NCBI RefSeq assembly: GCF_023100725.1
Contig: NZ_CP095501.1
Coordinates: 2,418,001 to 2,482,000 of the forward strand
From: Arthrobacter antioxidans
GTDB lineage: Bacteria; Actinomycetota; Actinomycetes; Actinomycetales; Micrococcaceae
Reading direction: 5' to 3'
DNA length: 64,000 bases
In this document: piece by piece, positions 11,326 to 20,998 of the stretch
Layout of the letters: the number at the start of each line of letters is the position of its first letter
Position numbering within the stretch: position 1 is the stretch's first letter
Translations under genes and position numbers: made by a program
Notes under the pieces: model-generated
The model's input: only the letters and a program-made list of their open reading frames with translations
Told to the model about the DNA's origin: nothing
Databases searched by the model: none

Positions 11326-12833
11326 CCGCAGTACTCGACGGCCTCCTGGGCCGCATGACCATGTACCGGCTGACGCTGACACTCCTGGCGATCCTGACCG
11401 TCGAGGCACTGGTCCTCTCGCTGGCCGGCCTGCTCGCGTTCACCCCGGCCGAGATCGCCGGAACCCTGGTGGCTGCCGTGGGCGGCACGATCATCGGCAC
11501 CCGGCTGATGGCGCTGATCCTCCGGCTGAGGCCCCACGGCGAGTCCTCGCTCATCACGGGACTGATCCTGTTCCTGATCATGTTCCCGTCGGACACGGGA
11601 GCCGGTCTCGGGGGCATCCTCGCGGCCGGCGTGGCGGCTGGAGCCTCGAAGTTCCTCCTGGCCGTCAGGGGACGGCACCTCTTCAACCCGGCGGCGACGG
11701 GCGCGGTGGTCGCCACCCTGCTCGGGGTGGGGGTTGCCGGGTGGTGGGTCGCGAATGCCTACATGCTTCCCGTCGTCGTGGTGGGCGGCGCGCTCCTGCT
11801 CTACCGGACGCGGAAGCTGTCCATGGCGGCCGTGTTCCTCGTGGTCACCGTGGGCATCCTGCTCTACGGCCTGATGCAGAACGGGATGATGCCCGGAGCC
11901 GGCCTCCAGCTCATCCTGACCTCGTACCCTGTCCTGTTCCTGCTCGGCTTCATGATGACCGAGCCGCTGACCCTGCCGCCGCTGCGGTGGCAGCAGTGGT
12001 CCGTCGCCGCCGTCGTCGGTCTGGTGTTCGCCCTCCAGCTGTCCATCGGTCCGGTGTTCCTCGGACCCGAGTTCGCCCTCGTGCTCGGCAACGCCATCGC
12101 CTTCGTCATGGGACAGCGCGGCGGCGTACGGCTCTCCCTTGCAGGGAGGCGACAGCTGACGCCGACCAGCACCGAGCTGGTCTTCCGGACCGGGCGCCCC
12201 GTGCGCTTCCGGGCCGGGCAGTACATGGAGCTGGACCTGCCGCACCCCGGGCCCGACGGCCGCGGCAGCCGCCGGGTCTTCAGCATCACCTCCGCACCGC
12301 AGCGACGTGATGCCGTGACGTTCGGCCTGCGGACCGCGGAGGCGGGCAGCTCCTTCAAGAACGCCCTCCTCGACCTCCCGGACGACGCGCGCGTCACGGG
12401 GACGCTCGTCGGCGGTGACTTCCACCTCCCCCGCGATCCCGCCCTCCCCCTGCTGCTGGTCGCCGGCGGGATCGGCGTGACGCCGTTCATCAGCCACCTC
12501 CGTGACCTCGGCGAGCGCGGAGAGGCGCGCGACGTCGTCCTCGTCTACGCGGTCCGCAGCGAGCAGGAGATCGCCTTCCGCGACGAGCTGGCCGGCCTGG
12601 GCACGCGCGTCGTGCTGTTCATGCCGACGACCGGAACGGTCCCGGCCCTGCCCGAGGGGTGGACCCTCGCGGGGGCCGAGCCGACGGCGGACCACCTCCT
12701 CGCGGCGGTGCCGGACCTGCCCCGCCGGAAGGTGCTCATCTCGGGCTCTCCCGCGTTCATCGGGCGCCTGCGGGCGCAGGTGCGCACGGCGGGCGTCCCG
12801 CGCGTGACGACGGATGCCTTCCTGGGGTATTGA
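11322..12833 (+). CDS. NqrB/RnfD-like membrane protein fused to ferredoxin-reductase-type FAD/NAD domain
   Basis: A 503-residue fusion. The first ~265 residues are hydrophobic helices with the RnfD/NqrB-like motif 'RHLFNPAATGAV'. The remainder is a ferredoxin-NADP-reductase-like module. It has the flavin motif 'RAGQYMELDLP', a 'RVFSITSAP' stretch, the nucleotide loop 'LLVAGGIGVTPFISHL' and the late 'VLISGSPAFIG' motif. The start at ATG 11322 is set by the 4-bp overlap with apbE. It could pass electrons from NAD(P)H through the membrane to the covalent-FMN lipoprotein. The donor, the acceptor and any ion pumping are unknown. Confidence 0.82.
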   Translation: MTAVLDGLLGRMTMYRLTLTLLAILTVEALVLSLAGLLAFTPAEIAGTLVAAVGGTIIGTRLMALILRLRPHGESSLITGLILFLIMFPSDTGAGLGGILAAGVAAGASKFLLAVRGRHLFNPAATGAVVATLLGVGVAGWWVANAYMLPVVVVGGALLLYRTRKLSMAAVFLVVTVGILLYGLMQNGMMPGAGLQLILTSYPVLFLLGFMMTEPLTLPPLRWQQWSVAAVVGLVFALQLSIGPVFLGPEFALVLGNAIAFVMGQRGGVRLSLAGRRQLTPTSTELVFRTGRPVRFRAGQYMELDLPHPGPDGRGSRRVFSITSAPQRRDAVTFGLRTAEAGSSFKNALLDLPDDARVTGTLVGGDFHLPRDPALPLLLVAGGIGVTPFISHLRDLGERGEARDVVLVYAVRSEQEIAFRDELAGLGTRVVLFMPTTGTVPALPEGWTLAGAEPTADHLLAAVPDLPRRKVLISGSPAFIGRLRAQVRTAGVPRVTTDAFLGY

Positions 12834-12933
12834 ACCGACGGGTTCACCGGCCGATCCGGTCGGGGCCTGTTCCGCGCTCGCGATGCGGCCTACTCTGGGC
12901 CACACGGTGGCCGGCGAGGAAGAGGAGTGAGCG

Positions 12934-13329
12934 ATGAGGATAGCCCTGACGAGTCTGTTCGTCGACGACCAGCGGAAGGCACTCGCCTTCTACACCGAGG
13001 TGCTCGGTTTCGTGAAGCGCCAGGACATCCCTCTCGGCATGCATTCCTGGCTCACCGTGGTGTCCCCCGAAGCGCCGGACGGACCCGAGTTGCTCCTGGA
13101 ACCGTCCAGCCACCCGGCGGTGAAGCCGTACCGGGACGCCCTCGTCCACGACGGCATCCCACTGGCCCAGTTCGCGGTCGGGGACGTCGAGGCCGAGTAC
13201 ACCCGGCTGACCGGCAAGGGAGTGGTCTTCACCCAGCCGCCGCTCGACATCGGCGCCGCCGTCGTGGCGATCTTCGAGGACACGTGCGGCAATCTCATCC
13301 AGCTGATGGAACCGAAGCCGGAGGAGTGA
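12934..13329 (+). CDS. VOC (glyoxalase/bleomycin-resistance) superfamily protein
   Basis: A 131-residue protein with two beta-alpha-beta-beta-beta modules. 'LFVDDQRKALAFYTEVLGF' opens it and 'FEDTCGNLIQLMEP' closes it, both typical of glyoxalase-like proteins. The C-terminal Glu/Gln metal-ligand region is present. The substrate cannot be told from sequence. A GAGGAGTGAGCG ribosome site precedes the ATG. The stop overlaps the GTG of the following lipoprotein gene. Confidence 0.85.
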   Translation: MRIALTSLFVDDQRKALAFYTEVLGFVKRQDIPLGMHSWLTVVSPEAPDGPELLLEPSSHPAVKPYRDALVHDGIPLAQFAVGDVEAEYTRLTGKGVVFTQPPLDIGAAVVAIFEDTCGNLIQLMEPKPEE

Positions 13330-13811
13330 ACGCTCCCGGTCCCGGCGCCGGTGTCCGACGCCCTCACCGCAGGAGGAGTCGCGGTGCCGGTCCGGTCCTG
13401 GGTGTCCTCGCGCTGTGCGCCCTGTCCGGATGTGGACCCGGATCCATCTCCTGCCCCAGCTGGGCGGGTTTCCCCACACCGCAGGAGAAGTACGACGCCG
13501 CCGACCTCGTGGTCGTCGCGTCGTCGAGCACGCGGGATGGGACAGCGCCCGTCTTCGGGGTCGATGCCCACGCCTACGAGGTCCGCGTGGACGAGATCCT
13601 GAAGGGGGAGGTCGACGGAGGAAGCGTGCGTGTCTCGTCGATGCCCGACGCCTGCAGCGGCACCGCGGAGTACCCGGACGGCGATCCCCTGGACACCTCC
13701 GGTCCTCTTCTCGTGTTCGCCACCCGGCAGGACGGCGAGTGGTTCACGCTGACACCGTTCGACGGCACCCTGCCCTTCACCCGGGAGGCGGTCGACGCCC
13801 TCGCCGGATGA
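13326..13811 (+). CDS. Putative lipoprotein of unknown function
   Basis: A 161-residue protein with an Arg-rich N terminus, a hydrophobic stretch and the lipobox 'ALSGC' (Cys 36). The mature part contains 'EKYDAADLVVVASSS', 'YEVRVDEILKGEV' and 'LLVFATRQDG'. This layout resembles secreted proteins with a TIMP/netrin-like fold, but that is only a suggestion. The GTG start overlaps the upstream stop (GTGA). No better start exists before the signal region. Function unknown. Confidence 0.6.
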   Translation: MNAPGPGAGVRRPHRRRSRGAGPVLGVLALCALSGCGPGSISCPSWAGFPTPQEKYDAADLVVVASSSTRDGTAPVFGVDAHAYEVRVDEILKGEVDGGSVRVSSMPDACSGTAEYPDGDPLDTSGPLLVFATRQDGEWFTLTPFDGTLPFTREAVDALAG

Positions 13812-13877
13812 CGGGCACGACGCTCCCTCGGCAGGCCGACGGCGTCGGGGACCATCCAGGCAAACCAGGACCCGAAA

Positions 13878-13890
13878 ATTGTTGAACAAT
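13878..13890 (+). promoter_or_regulatory. Palindromic operator upstream of pxpA (probable GntR/FCD site)
   Basis: The 13-bp palindrome ATTGTTGAACAAT has 6-bp arms and one centre base. Its core TTGTTGAACAA recurs twice in front of the divergent transporter gene at 20979-20989 and 21003-21013. The core fits the TNGTnnnACNA pattern known for FadR-type GntR regulators. TTGAAC inside it could be a -35 element, with CATCCT 17 bp downstream as a weak -10. The regulator at 18188-18880 is the obvious candidate to bind it. Confidence 0.7.
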
Positions 13891-13936
13891 CTGATGAACT
13901 CGGGCATCCTAGAGGAACCACCCAGGAGAGACGAGG

Positions 13937-14701
13937 ATCACAATCGTTCACATCGACCTCAACAGCGACGTCGGCGAATCGTTCGGCAACTGGATCATGG
14001 GGGACGACGCCGCGATCTTCCGCTCCGTCTCCAGCGCCAATGTCGCGTGCGGCTTCCACGCCGGGGAACCCTCCACCATCGCGCAGACCTGCCGGGATGC
14101 AGTGGCCGCCGGCGTGACGATCGGCGCGCACGTCGGCTACCGGGATCTGGTCGGGTTCGGCCGCCGCTTCATCGACTGCTCTCCCACCGAGCTGGCCGAC
14201 GACGTCCTCTACCAGATCGGCGCCCTCGACGCGATCTCCCGGGCGGCCGGCGGCACCATCAGGTACGTGAAACCTCACGGGGCCCTCTACAACACCATCG
14301 TCACCCACGAGGTCCAGGCGCAGGCCGTGGTGGATGCCGTGAAGGCGTTCGGCGGCGACCTTCCGCTGCTGCTCCTCCCCGGCTCCGTGGCACTGAAGGC
14401 CGCGGAGAAGGCGGGCCTCCGCGGGGTGGCCGAAGCCTTCGCGGACCGGGCCTACAACCCCGATGGCACGCTGGTCTCCCGCCGCGAACCCGGCGCGGTC
14501 CTCCACGACGAGGACGAGGTCTCGGCCAACATGGTCCGACTCGCCAGCGACGGTGTCATCATCGCCCGCGACGGTTCGACCATCAGGACCACAGCCGAGA
14601 GCATCTGCCTCCACGGCGATACCACGGGTGCGGTGTCCATGTCCGCCGCTGTCCGCCGTGACCTCGAGGCCGCCGGCATCGAGATCCGGAGCTTCGTGTG
14701 A
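13937..14701 (+). CDS. pxpA: 5-oxoprolinase subunit A (LamB/YcsF family), apparent ATC start
   Basis: PxpA with PxpB and PxpC hydrolyses 5-oxoproline to glutamate using ATP. The conserved N-terminal '[18 protein letters not shown]' lies in frame but has no ATG, GTG or TTG before it. The frame is closed by a TAG at 13910. An ATC at 13937 lies 8 nt after AGGAG, so the best start is AUC, giving 254 residues, normal for the family. The first ATG (13997) would remove the conserved DLNSDVGE metal/active-site segment. '[10 protein letters not shown]' is another family motif. The stop overlaps the pxpBC GTG. Confidence 0.85.
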   Translation: MTIVHIDLNSDVGESFGNWIMGDDAAIFRSVSSANVACGFHAGEPSTIAQTCRDAVAAGVTIGAHVGYRDLVGFGRRFIDCSPTELADDVLYQIGALDAISRAAGGTIRYVKPHGALYNTIVTHEVQAQAVVDAVKAFGGDLPLLLLPGSVALKAAEKAGLRGVAEAFADRAYNPDGTLVSRREPGAVLHDEDEVSANMVRLASDGVIIARDGSTIRTTAESICLHGDTTGAVSMSAAVRRDLEAAGIEIRSFV

Positions 14702-16392
14702 CTCCTCCCGAAATTCGCTGGGCCGGGCCACGCGCCCTCCTGATCCAGCTGGAATCGCTGGAGTCGGTCCTCACGGTGCACGCGCACCTGCAGCAGCACC
14801 CGCTCCGCGGGCAGGTCGACGTGCTCGCCGCCGCCCGCACCGTCCTGGCCGTCTTCGATTCCGGCACCAACGCCCGTGCCGCCCGCGCCGCCGTCGCGCA
14901 GGTGGATACCGCGCCCGGCGGAGGCGCGGCCGCAGCCGGTGATCCTGTGCGGATCGAGGTGGTGTACGACGGCGACGACCTCGCCGAGGTGGGGCGCCTT
15001 ACCGGGCTCGACCCCGACGGCGTCATCGCCGCGCACACCGGCCAGCTGTGGACCGCTGCGTTCGGCGGATTCGCCCCGGGGTTCGCCTATCTGGTCGGGG
15101 AGAACGAGTCGCTCACGGTCCCCCGTCGCAGCACGCCGCGTACCGCGGTCCCCGCCGGGGCGGTGGCGCTGGCCGGCAACTTCTCGGCCGTCTATCCGCG
15201 CCGTTCGCCCGGCGGCTGGCAGCTCATCGGCCGGACCGCTTCCCGGCTGTGGGACCTGGACCGGGAGCAGCCGGCCCTCCTCCGACCGGGGACCGCGGTG
15301 CGGTACGTGGCCGTCCGGGAGTCGGTCACGCTGACCACCCCTGCCACCGACGCCGCCCCGTCGCCGGCCACGCCCGAGGAAGCCGGACCGTCGCTCGAGA
15401 TCCTCGCGCCCGGGCCGCAGTCGCTCATCCAGGACCTGGGTAGGCCCGGCCTCGGCGACGTGGGCGTCTCGAAAGCCGGTGCCGCCGATACCGCGAGCGC
15501 ACGACAGGCCAACCGGCTGGTCGGGAACGCACCCGGTGACGCGGTCATCGAGACGATCCTCGGCGGCCTCACCGTCAGGGCCCGCGGGGAACTCACCGTC
15601 GCGCTGACCGGCGCGCTCACGCCCGCCGGGATCAGCGGTGACGACACCCCCCGTCCGGCCCCCATGTGCTCACCGTTCGCCCTGCACGACGGCGAAACCC
15701 TCCATCTGGACGCGCCCGACGCCGGGCTGCGCACCTATCTGGCGATCCGCGGCGGGATCGACGTGCCGGAGGTACTGGGCAGTCGGTCGACCGACGTGAT
15801 GTCGGGGATCGGCCCGGCTCCCCTCGCTGCGGGAACCGTGCTTCCGGTCGGCGTGGTGGACCAGGGCCGCACGGTCGGCGCTGCCGAGCCCTCCACGCTT
15901 CCCGCCACCGTCCGGTCGGGAATGCACGAACCGGTGCTCCTCCGCATCACCGGTGGCCCCCGCCACGACTGGTTCACCGACGAATCCCTCAGGGCGCTCA
16001 CCGGCCAGAGCTGGAGCGTGACGGCCGAATCGAACCGGATCGGGGTCCGCCTCGCCGTCGGTGAACAGGACGATGCAGCACCGGGAACCACGCCGGGCCC
16101 GACCACGGAGAAGACCGGCACGCCGTTGCAACGCCTCACCGCCGACGAGCTGCCGAGCGAGGGGGTCGTCGCCGGTTCGCTGCAGGTGCCACCCTCGGGC
16201 CTGCCCGTGCTCTTCCTCGCCGACCATCCGGTGACCGGCGGGTATCCGGTGATCGGCGTCGTCGTTCCCGAGGACCTGGGCGTCGCTGCCCAGCTGGCGC
16301 CGGGAACCCGTCTGCGGTTCCAGGCAGTGGATCCCGAAAACCTGCAGCCGATCCCCCGGCCGCACCAGCACCCGCCCACCCGAAGCTCGTGA
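14698..16392 (+). CDS. pxpBC: 5-oxoprolinase subunits B and C fused (KipI-KipA type)
   Basis: A 564-residue fusion. Residues about 1-215 are the PxpB/KipI (allophanate hydrolase subunit 1) domain with '[11 protein letters not shown]' near residue 122 and '[16 protein letters not shown]'. After a short Pro/Ala linker, residues about 234-555 are the PxpC/KipA (subunit 2) domain with '[20 protein letters not shown]'. The two domains are the same pair that forms the carboxyltransferase part of urea carboxylase. The GTG start overlaps the pxpA stop by 4 bp. A GTGA overlap leads into the biotin carboxylase gene. Confidence 0.92.
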   Translation: MTPPEIRWAGPRALLIQLESLESVLTVHAHLQQHPLRGQVDVLAAARTVLAVFDSGTNARAARAAVAQVDTAPGGGAAAAGDPVRIEVVYDGDDLAEVGRLTGLDPDGVIAAHTGQLWTAAFGGFAPGFAYLVGENESLTVPRRSTPRTAVPAGAVALAGNFSAVYPRRSPGGWQLIGRTASRLWDLDREQPALLRPGTAVRYVAVRESVTLTTPATDAAPSPATPEEAGPSLEILAPGPQSLIQDLGRPGLGDVGVSKAGAADTASARQANRLVGNAPGDAVIETILGGLTVRARGELTVALTGALTPAGISGDDTPRPAPMCSPFALHDGETLHLDAPDAGLRTYLAIRGGIDVPEVLGSRSTDVMSGIGPAPLAAGTVLPVGVVDQGRTVGAAEPSTLPATVRSGMHEPVLLRITGGPRHDWFTDESLRALTGQSWSVTAESNRIGVRLAVGEQDDAAPGTTPGPTTEKTGTPLQRLTADELPSEGVVAGSLQVPPSGLPVLFLADHPVTGGYPVIGVVVPEDLGVAAQLAPGTRLRFQAVDPENLQPIPRPHQHPPTRSS

Positions 16393-16403
16393 AAGTAGCA
16401 GCC

Positions 16404-18155
16404 ATGAAGAAGGTCCTGATCGCCAACCGCGGCGAGATCGCCGTCCGCATCGCCCGCGCGTGCACCGATGCGGGACTCAGCTCGGTGGCCGTGTATTCCG
16501 AGCCCGACGCCGATGCGCTCCATGTCCGCCTCGCCGACGAGGCCTACGCCCTCAACGGATCGGCGGGCGCCGACACGTACCTCGACATGGACAAGCTCCT
16601 CGCCGTCGCCGCCAGGGCCGGCGCGGACGCGGTGCATCCGGGCTACGGCTTCCTCTCCGAGAACGCCGACTTCGCGCAGGCCGTCCAGGACGCGGGGCTC
16701 ATCTGGATCGGCCCGTCACCCGCCGCGATCCGCAGCCTGGGGAACAAGGTCACGGCCCGCGAGATCGCGGTCAAAGTGGGTGCCCCGCTGGTCCCCGGGT
16801 CCGACGGACCGGTCGCCGACGCCGAGGAAGTCCGCGCGTTCGCGGAACAGTACGGCGTCCCCGTCGCCATCAAGGCCGCCTACGGGGGCGGCGGGCGCGG
16901 GTTGAAGATCGCCCACCGGTTGGAGGACATCGACGACGCCTTCGACTCGGCGGTCCGCGAGGCCACCGTCGCGTTCGGCCGTGGCGAATGCTTCGTCGAA
17001 CGGTTCCTGGACAAGCCCCGACACGTCGAGGCGCAGGTCCTCGCGGACACGCACGGGAACGTCGTCGTCGTCGGTACCCGCGACTGCTCGCTGCAGCGCC
17101 GCAACCAGAAGCTGGTCGAGGAAGCCCCCGCACCGTTCCTGACCGACGACCAGCGCACCCGCATCCACGAATCGGCCCGCGCCATCTGCCGCGAGGCCGG
17201 CTACACCAGCGCCGGCACCGTCGAATACCTCGTGGCGCCCGACGGCGTGATCTCCTTCCTGGAGGTCAACACGCGCCTGCAGGTGGAACACCCAGTGACC
17301 GAGGCGACGTCGGGCGTCGACCTGGTCCGTGAACAGTTCCGCATCGCCGCCGGCCTGAGCGTCAGCATCACCGAGGACCCGGCGCCGCAGGGCCACGCCA
17401 TCGAGTTCCGGCTCAACGCCGAGGACGCCGGCCGCGGATTCCTGCCCTCCCCCGGCCCGGTCCACGTGTTCGAGGCTCCCACCGGGGCCGGTATCCGCGT
17501 CGACACCGGGGTGCGCTCCGGGTCCAGCGTCCCCGCCGAGTACGACTCCCTGATGGCCAAACTCATCGTCCACGGCGAGGACCGGCCGCAGGCGCTCCGC
17601 CGCGCCCGCGCCGCCCTCGACGAACTGCGGATCGAGGGCCTTCCCACGGTGGTCCCCTTCCACCGCGCGGTGGTCCGGGACCCCGACTTCACCGATCCTG
17701 ACCGGCTCGGGGTCTACACCACGTGGATCGAATCGGCGTTCGCCGGACGCCTGGACGCCGCCCTCTCGAGCGGGGCGGCAGGGCGGCTGGCCCGGCGGGA
17801 GACCCTGACCGTGGAGATCGACGGCAAGGCCGTGCAGTTGGGGCTCCCCGCCGAGATCTTCACCGCCCTGATGACCGGCAACGGTGCCACCGGCGCCGTC
17901 GTACCATCCCCCGACACGACGACGGACAACCACGGCACGGTCACGGCCTCCATGGGCGGCACCCTGGTGACGTGGCTGGCCGACGACGCCGCCACCATCG
18001 GCGCGGGACAACCCGTCGCGGTGATCGAGGCCATGAAGATGGAGACCGAGGTCCTGTCGACGATCGCCGGCACCTTCCGCCGCGGCGGGCAGCAGCCGGG
18101 TGCCGCCGTCGCACGGGGAGAGGTGCTGGGCGAGGTCCTGGGCGCAGTGGACTAG
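16404..18155 (+). CDS. Biotin carboxylase fused to biotin carboxyl carrier domain
   Basis: It has 583 residues from the ATG at 16404, giving the usual '[20 protein letters not shown]' start. A GTG at 16389 overlapping the previous stop is the alternative. The ATP-grasp domain has '[12 protein letters not shown]' and the catalytic '[14 protein letters not shown]'. A C-terminal biotinyl domain carries 'EAMKMETEV', with the biotinylated Lys near residue 545. No carboxyltransferase of the acyl-CoA type lies nearby. The adjacent PxpBC domains resemble the urea-carboxylase carboxyltransferase, so the two proteins may form one enzyme. Confidence 0.9.
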   Translation: MKKVLIANRGEIAVRIARACTDAGLSSVAVYSEPDADALHVRLADEAYALNGSAGADTYLDMDKLLAVAARAGADAVHPGYGFLSENADFAQAVQDAGLIWIGPSPAAIRSLGNKVTAREIAVKVGAPLVPGSDGPVADAEEVRAFAEQYGVPVAIKAAYGGGGRGLKIAHRLEDIDDAFDSAVREATVAFGRGECFVERFLDKPRHVEAQVLADTHGNVVVVGTRDCSLQRRNQKLVEEAPAPFLTDDQRTRIHESARAICREAGYTSAGTVEYLVAPDGVISFLEVNTRLQVEHPVTEATSGVDLVREQFRIAAGLSVSITEDPAPQGHAIEFRLNAEDAGRGFLPSPGPVHVFEAPTGAGIRVDTGVRSGSSVPAEYDSLMAKLIVHGEDRPQALRRARAALDELRIEGLPTVVPFHRAVVRDPDFTDPDRLGVYTTWIESAFAGRLDAALSSGAAGRLARRETLTVEIDGKAVQLGLPAEIFTALMTGNGATGAVVPSPDTTTDNHGTVTASMGGTLVTWLADDAATIGAGQPVAVIEAMKMETEVLSTIAGTFRRGGQQPGAAVARGEVLGEVLGAVD

Positions 18156-18187
18156 CATCGGTTCGTGACGAGGGACGGGGGGAGACC

Positions 18188-18880
18188 ATGGCGATAGAAG
18201 CAGCAGCGGAGCCCGACGGCGCGATCGCGGGGACCGCCGAGCACGCGCACACGGCGGCATGGATCGCCACCGTGTTGCGGGGTCGCATCGCCGCCGGTGA
18301 GCTCACGCCCGGGTCGAAGCTGTCGGAACAGGCGCTGTCGACGGCGCTCGGCGTCTCCCGCAACACGCTGCGCGAGGCGTTCTCGACGCTCGCCGGCGAA
18401 TCGATGGTCACCCGGATCCCCAACCGCGGCGTGTTCGTCGCCTCCCCCGGGATCGAGGAGGTGCGCGAGATCTACCGCGTACGCCGGATGATCGAACCCG
18501 CCGCGGCGCTGTGGGGCGAGGTCACGCCCGAGGTGCTCGACGCCATGGAGTCCATCGTCCAGCGGGCACAGGCAGCGCGCGACGCGGGAACGGTGGCCGA
18601 CATGGCCGACGCCAACCAGGCGCTGCACAGCGCCGTGGTGGGCCTCACCGGGAGCGAATCCCTCCGGACGCTGATGGACCGCGTGCTCGCCGAGATGCGC
18701 CTCGTGTTCCACGCCATGGCCTCGGCCCCGGACTTCCACAGCCATTATGTGGACCGCAACGTACAGCTCGTGGAGCGGCTCCGGGCCGGGCACCGTGAGG
18801 AGGCGGCCTCCGGCCTGCGCGCCTATCTGGACTCCGCGGAGGCCGAGCTCCTGGGCCGCCTCGCCGACGAAGCCGGATAG
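18188..18880 (+). CDS. GntR-family transcriptional regulator (FCD type)
   Basis: A 230-residue regulator. Its N-terminal winged helix includes 'LRGRIAAGELTPGSKLSEQA' and 'LGVSRNTLREAFSTL'. The C-terminal all-helical FCD ligand domain has 'ANQALHSAVVGL' and a His-containing 'FHSHYVDRNVQL'. The ATG at 18188 follows a GGGGGGAGA purine stretch. It is last in the pxp operon. The repeated TTGTTGAACAA palindromes at both outer promoters of this block are its likely targets. The inducer may be 5-oxoproline or a related amide (inference). Confidence 0.9.
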   Translation: MAIEAAAEPDGAIAGTAEHAHTAAWIATVLRGRIAAGELTPGSKLSEQALSTALGVSRNTLREAFSTLAGESMVTRIPNRGVFVASPGIEEVREIYRVRRMIEPAAALWGEVTPEVLDAMESIVQRAQAARDAGTVADMADANQALHSAVVGLTGSESLRTLMDRVLAEMRLVFHAMASAPDFHSHYVDRNVQLVERLRAGHREEAASGLRAYLDSAEAELLGRLADEAG

Positions 18881-18895
18881 GACCGACCGCACGGC

Positions 18896-19681
18896 CTAGG
18901 GCACCAGGTAGTCGCTGTCCCGGGCGTCGGTGATGAGCATGTGCCCCGGCGCATGACCGATGGCCAGCGGGGGCCGGGACTGCATGACGGCCGCCTGCGG
19001 GGTCACCCCGCAGGCCCAGAACACCGGCAGGTGCCCCTCGGGAATCCGGACCGCGTCCCCGAAGTCCGGCGACTGCAGATCGATCCCCAGCTCCTCCGGA
19101 TTGCCCACGTGGACGGGAGCGCCGTGGACGGCCGGATAGCGGGAGGTGATGCGGACGGCGTCGGCCACCTGGGCGGCCGGGACCGGGCGCATCGACACCA
19201 CCAGTGGACCGGACATGGCACCGGCTGGAGCGGCCTCCCGGTTCGTCCGGTACATCGGCACGTTCACGCCCTGATCGAGGTGCGCGATCCTGACGCCGCC
19301 GTCCTGCAACGCGGCCTCGAAGGTGAAGGAGCAGCCGAACAGGAAGGTCACCAGGTCATCGCGCCAGTGCGCTTCGACATCGGTGGGCTCGTCCACCAGA
19401 AGGCCGTCGTGGTAGACGGTGTACTTCGGGACATCGGTCCTGATGTCCCCGCCGACCAGCAGCGGCCCGGACGTCTCACCGGGCTCCAGCACCCCGAGGA
19501 CGGGGCACGGCTTGGGATTGCGCTGGGCGAAGAGCAACAGATCGAACGCCTGATCCCGCGGGATCGACAGCACGTTCACCTGCGCGTAGCCGCGGGACCA
19601 GCCCGACGTCGGCGTCACCAGTCCGGCACGGAAAGCGGCGCGCGCATCGGCAGGAAGCATCGCCGTCGGATCGGTCGGCAT
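18896..19681 (-). CDS. DUF1445 family protein (D-glutamate cyclase-like, YcsI type)
   Basis: The family includes animal D-glutamate cyclase, which interconverts D-glutamate and 5-oxo-D-proline, and bacterial 'putative hydro-lyases'. It has 261 residues from the ATG at 19681, beginning '[20 protein letters not shown]'. An upstream frame extension overlaps the transporter gene and is not preferred. The signature '[16 protein letters not shown]' followed by '[12 protein letters not shown]' is clear. It lies 17 bp after the transporter gene, so both are probably one transcript. The setting matches B. subtilis ycsF-ycsG-ycsI-kipIAR. Confidence 0.88.
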   Translation of the reverse strand: MPTDPTAMLPADARAAFRAGLVTPTSGWSRGYAQVNVLSIPRDQAFDLLLFAQRNPKPCPVLGVLEPGETSGPLLVGGDIRTDVPKYTVYHDGLLVDEPTDVEAHWRDDLVTFLFGCSFTFEAALQDGGVRIAHLDQGVNVPMYRTNREAAPAGAMSGPLVVSMRPVPAAQVADAVRITSRYPAVHGAPVHVGNPEELGIDLQSPDFGDAVRIPEGHLPVFWACGVTPQAAVMQSRPPLAIGHAPGHMLITDARDSDYLVP

Positions 19682-19698
19682 CCCCGCGGACGCGGCCC

Positions 19699-20928
19699 CT
19701 AGCCCCACAGCTGGGCCAACCCGGTGAGTGAGGTGTAGCCGAGGAACAGGGTCAGGAACCAGGTGACGATGCCGACGATCAGCAGCCACTTCGGGTAGGT
19801 GTACCCGTGCATCAGATCGCGGCGGCGCCAGGCGACGAAGAGGAGCACACCGAAGCCGACCGGCAGGATCAGGCCGTTGAACGCGCCGGCGAAGATCAGC
19901 AGTTCCTGGGGCGCCTGGCCGAGGAAGAGGTAGGCCACGGCGCAGCCGGCGATGAAGGCGACCGTGATGAGGTTCCGCTTGCGTTCCGGTGTCTTCGAGG
20001 TGGTGATGAAGGAGACCGAGGTGAACGCGGCGCCGATCACCGAGGTGATCGCGGCGGCCCAGAGGACGATGCCGAAGACCCGCATGCCGATCTCGCCGGC
20101 CGCGATACCGAAGGCCTCGGCAGCCATGTTGTCACTGGTCAGCACCGCGCCGCCGGCGACGACGCCGAAGATCGCCAGGAACAGCAGCACCCGCATGACG
20201 CCGGTGACCAGGATGCCGATCACCGAGCTGCGGGTGATCTGCCGGACGTTGTCCGGGCCGGTGACACCGGAGTCGAGCATGCGGTGCGCGCCGGCGTAGG
20301 TGATGTAACCGCCCACGGTGCCGCCCACCAGGGTGGTGATGATGAGGAAGTCGATCTGTTCCGGGAGGACCGCGTTCTTGAGCGCCTCACCGACGGGCGG
20401 GGCGGCGACGATGGCCACGTAGATCATCAGGAGGATCATGATCGCACCGAGGATCACCACGATGCGGTCCAGTGCCATGCCGGCCTTCTTGCTCACGAAG
20501 ATCATGATCGCGATGACCGCCGAGATGGCGCCACCGATCTTGGGCTCGATACCGAGCATCGCGTTGGCGCCGAGCCCGGTGCCGGCGATGTTGCCGATGT
20601 TGAAGACGACGCCGCCGATGAAGACGAGTCCGGCCAGGAACCAGCCGACGCCCGGAAGGACCTTGTTGCCGAGCTCGTGCGCGCGGAGTCCCGAGACACC
20701 GATGACGCGCCAGACGTTCATCTGCACCGCGATGTCGATGAGGATCGAGGCCAGGATGGCGAACGCGAACGCTGCGCCGATCTGGGCGGTGAAGACGGTG
20801 GTCTGGGTGATGAAGCCAGGCCCGATGGCGCTGGTGGCCATGAGGAACATGGCCCCCAGCAGTGCGGTGCGCCGAGCGGAGGAGCTCAGCTTCGGTCTGT
20901 TCTGGGTATCTGCCATGGGCCCGTCCAT
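19699..20928 (-). CDS. NRAMP-related transporter (YcsG type)
   Basis: A 409-residue membrane protein with about 11 hydrophobic helices, related to NRAMP metal transporters. The helix-1 metal motif DPGN is replaced by 'GPGF' in '[16 protein letters not shown]', and no helix-6 Met-Pro-His equivalent is obvious. It probably does not carry divalent metals. Its place beside pxp genes and a D-glutamate cyclase homologue suggests it takes up 5-oxoproline or a similar compound (inference). ATG at 20928 or the in-frame ATG at 20916 could be the start. Neither has a strong ribosome site. Confidence 0.85.
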   Translation of the reverse strand: MDGPMADTQNRPKLSSSARRTALLGAMFLMATSAIGPGFITQTTVFTAQIGAAFAFAILASILIDIAVQMNVWRVIGVSGLRAHELGNKVLPGVGWFLAGLVFIGGVVFNIGNIAGTGLGANAMLGIEPKIGGAISAVIAIMIFVSKKAGMALDRIVVILGAIMILLMIYVAIVAAPPVGEALKNAVLPEQIDFLIITTLVGGTVGGYITYAGAHRMLDSGVTGPDNVRQITRSSVIGILVTGVMRVLLFLAIFGVVAGGAVLTSDNMAAEAFGIAAGEIGMRVFGIVLWAAAITSVIGAAFTSVSFITTSKTPERKRNLITVAFIAGCAVAYLFLGQAPQELLIFAGAFNGLILPVGFGVLLFVAWRRRDLMHGYTYPKWLLIVGIVTWFLTLFLGYTSLTGLAQLWG

Positions 20929-20968
20929 TACATCAAGGTGACTGGAGTCACATTCTGTGGTGGGGACG

Positions 20969-20998
20969 ACCCTACAGGTTGTTGAACAATCCGCGCAA
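20969..20998 (-). promoter_or_regulatory. Candidate promoter of the transporter-DUF1445 operon
   Basis: On the minus strand TTGCGC (20998-20993) and TAGGGT (20974-20969) are 18 bp apart, an acceptable actinobacterial -35/-10 pair about 45 bp before the ATG. One copy of the operator lies in the spacer and another just upstream of the -35, a repressor-like layout. Confidence 0.5.
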
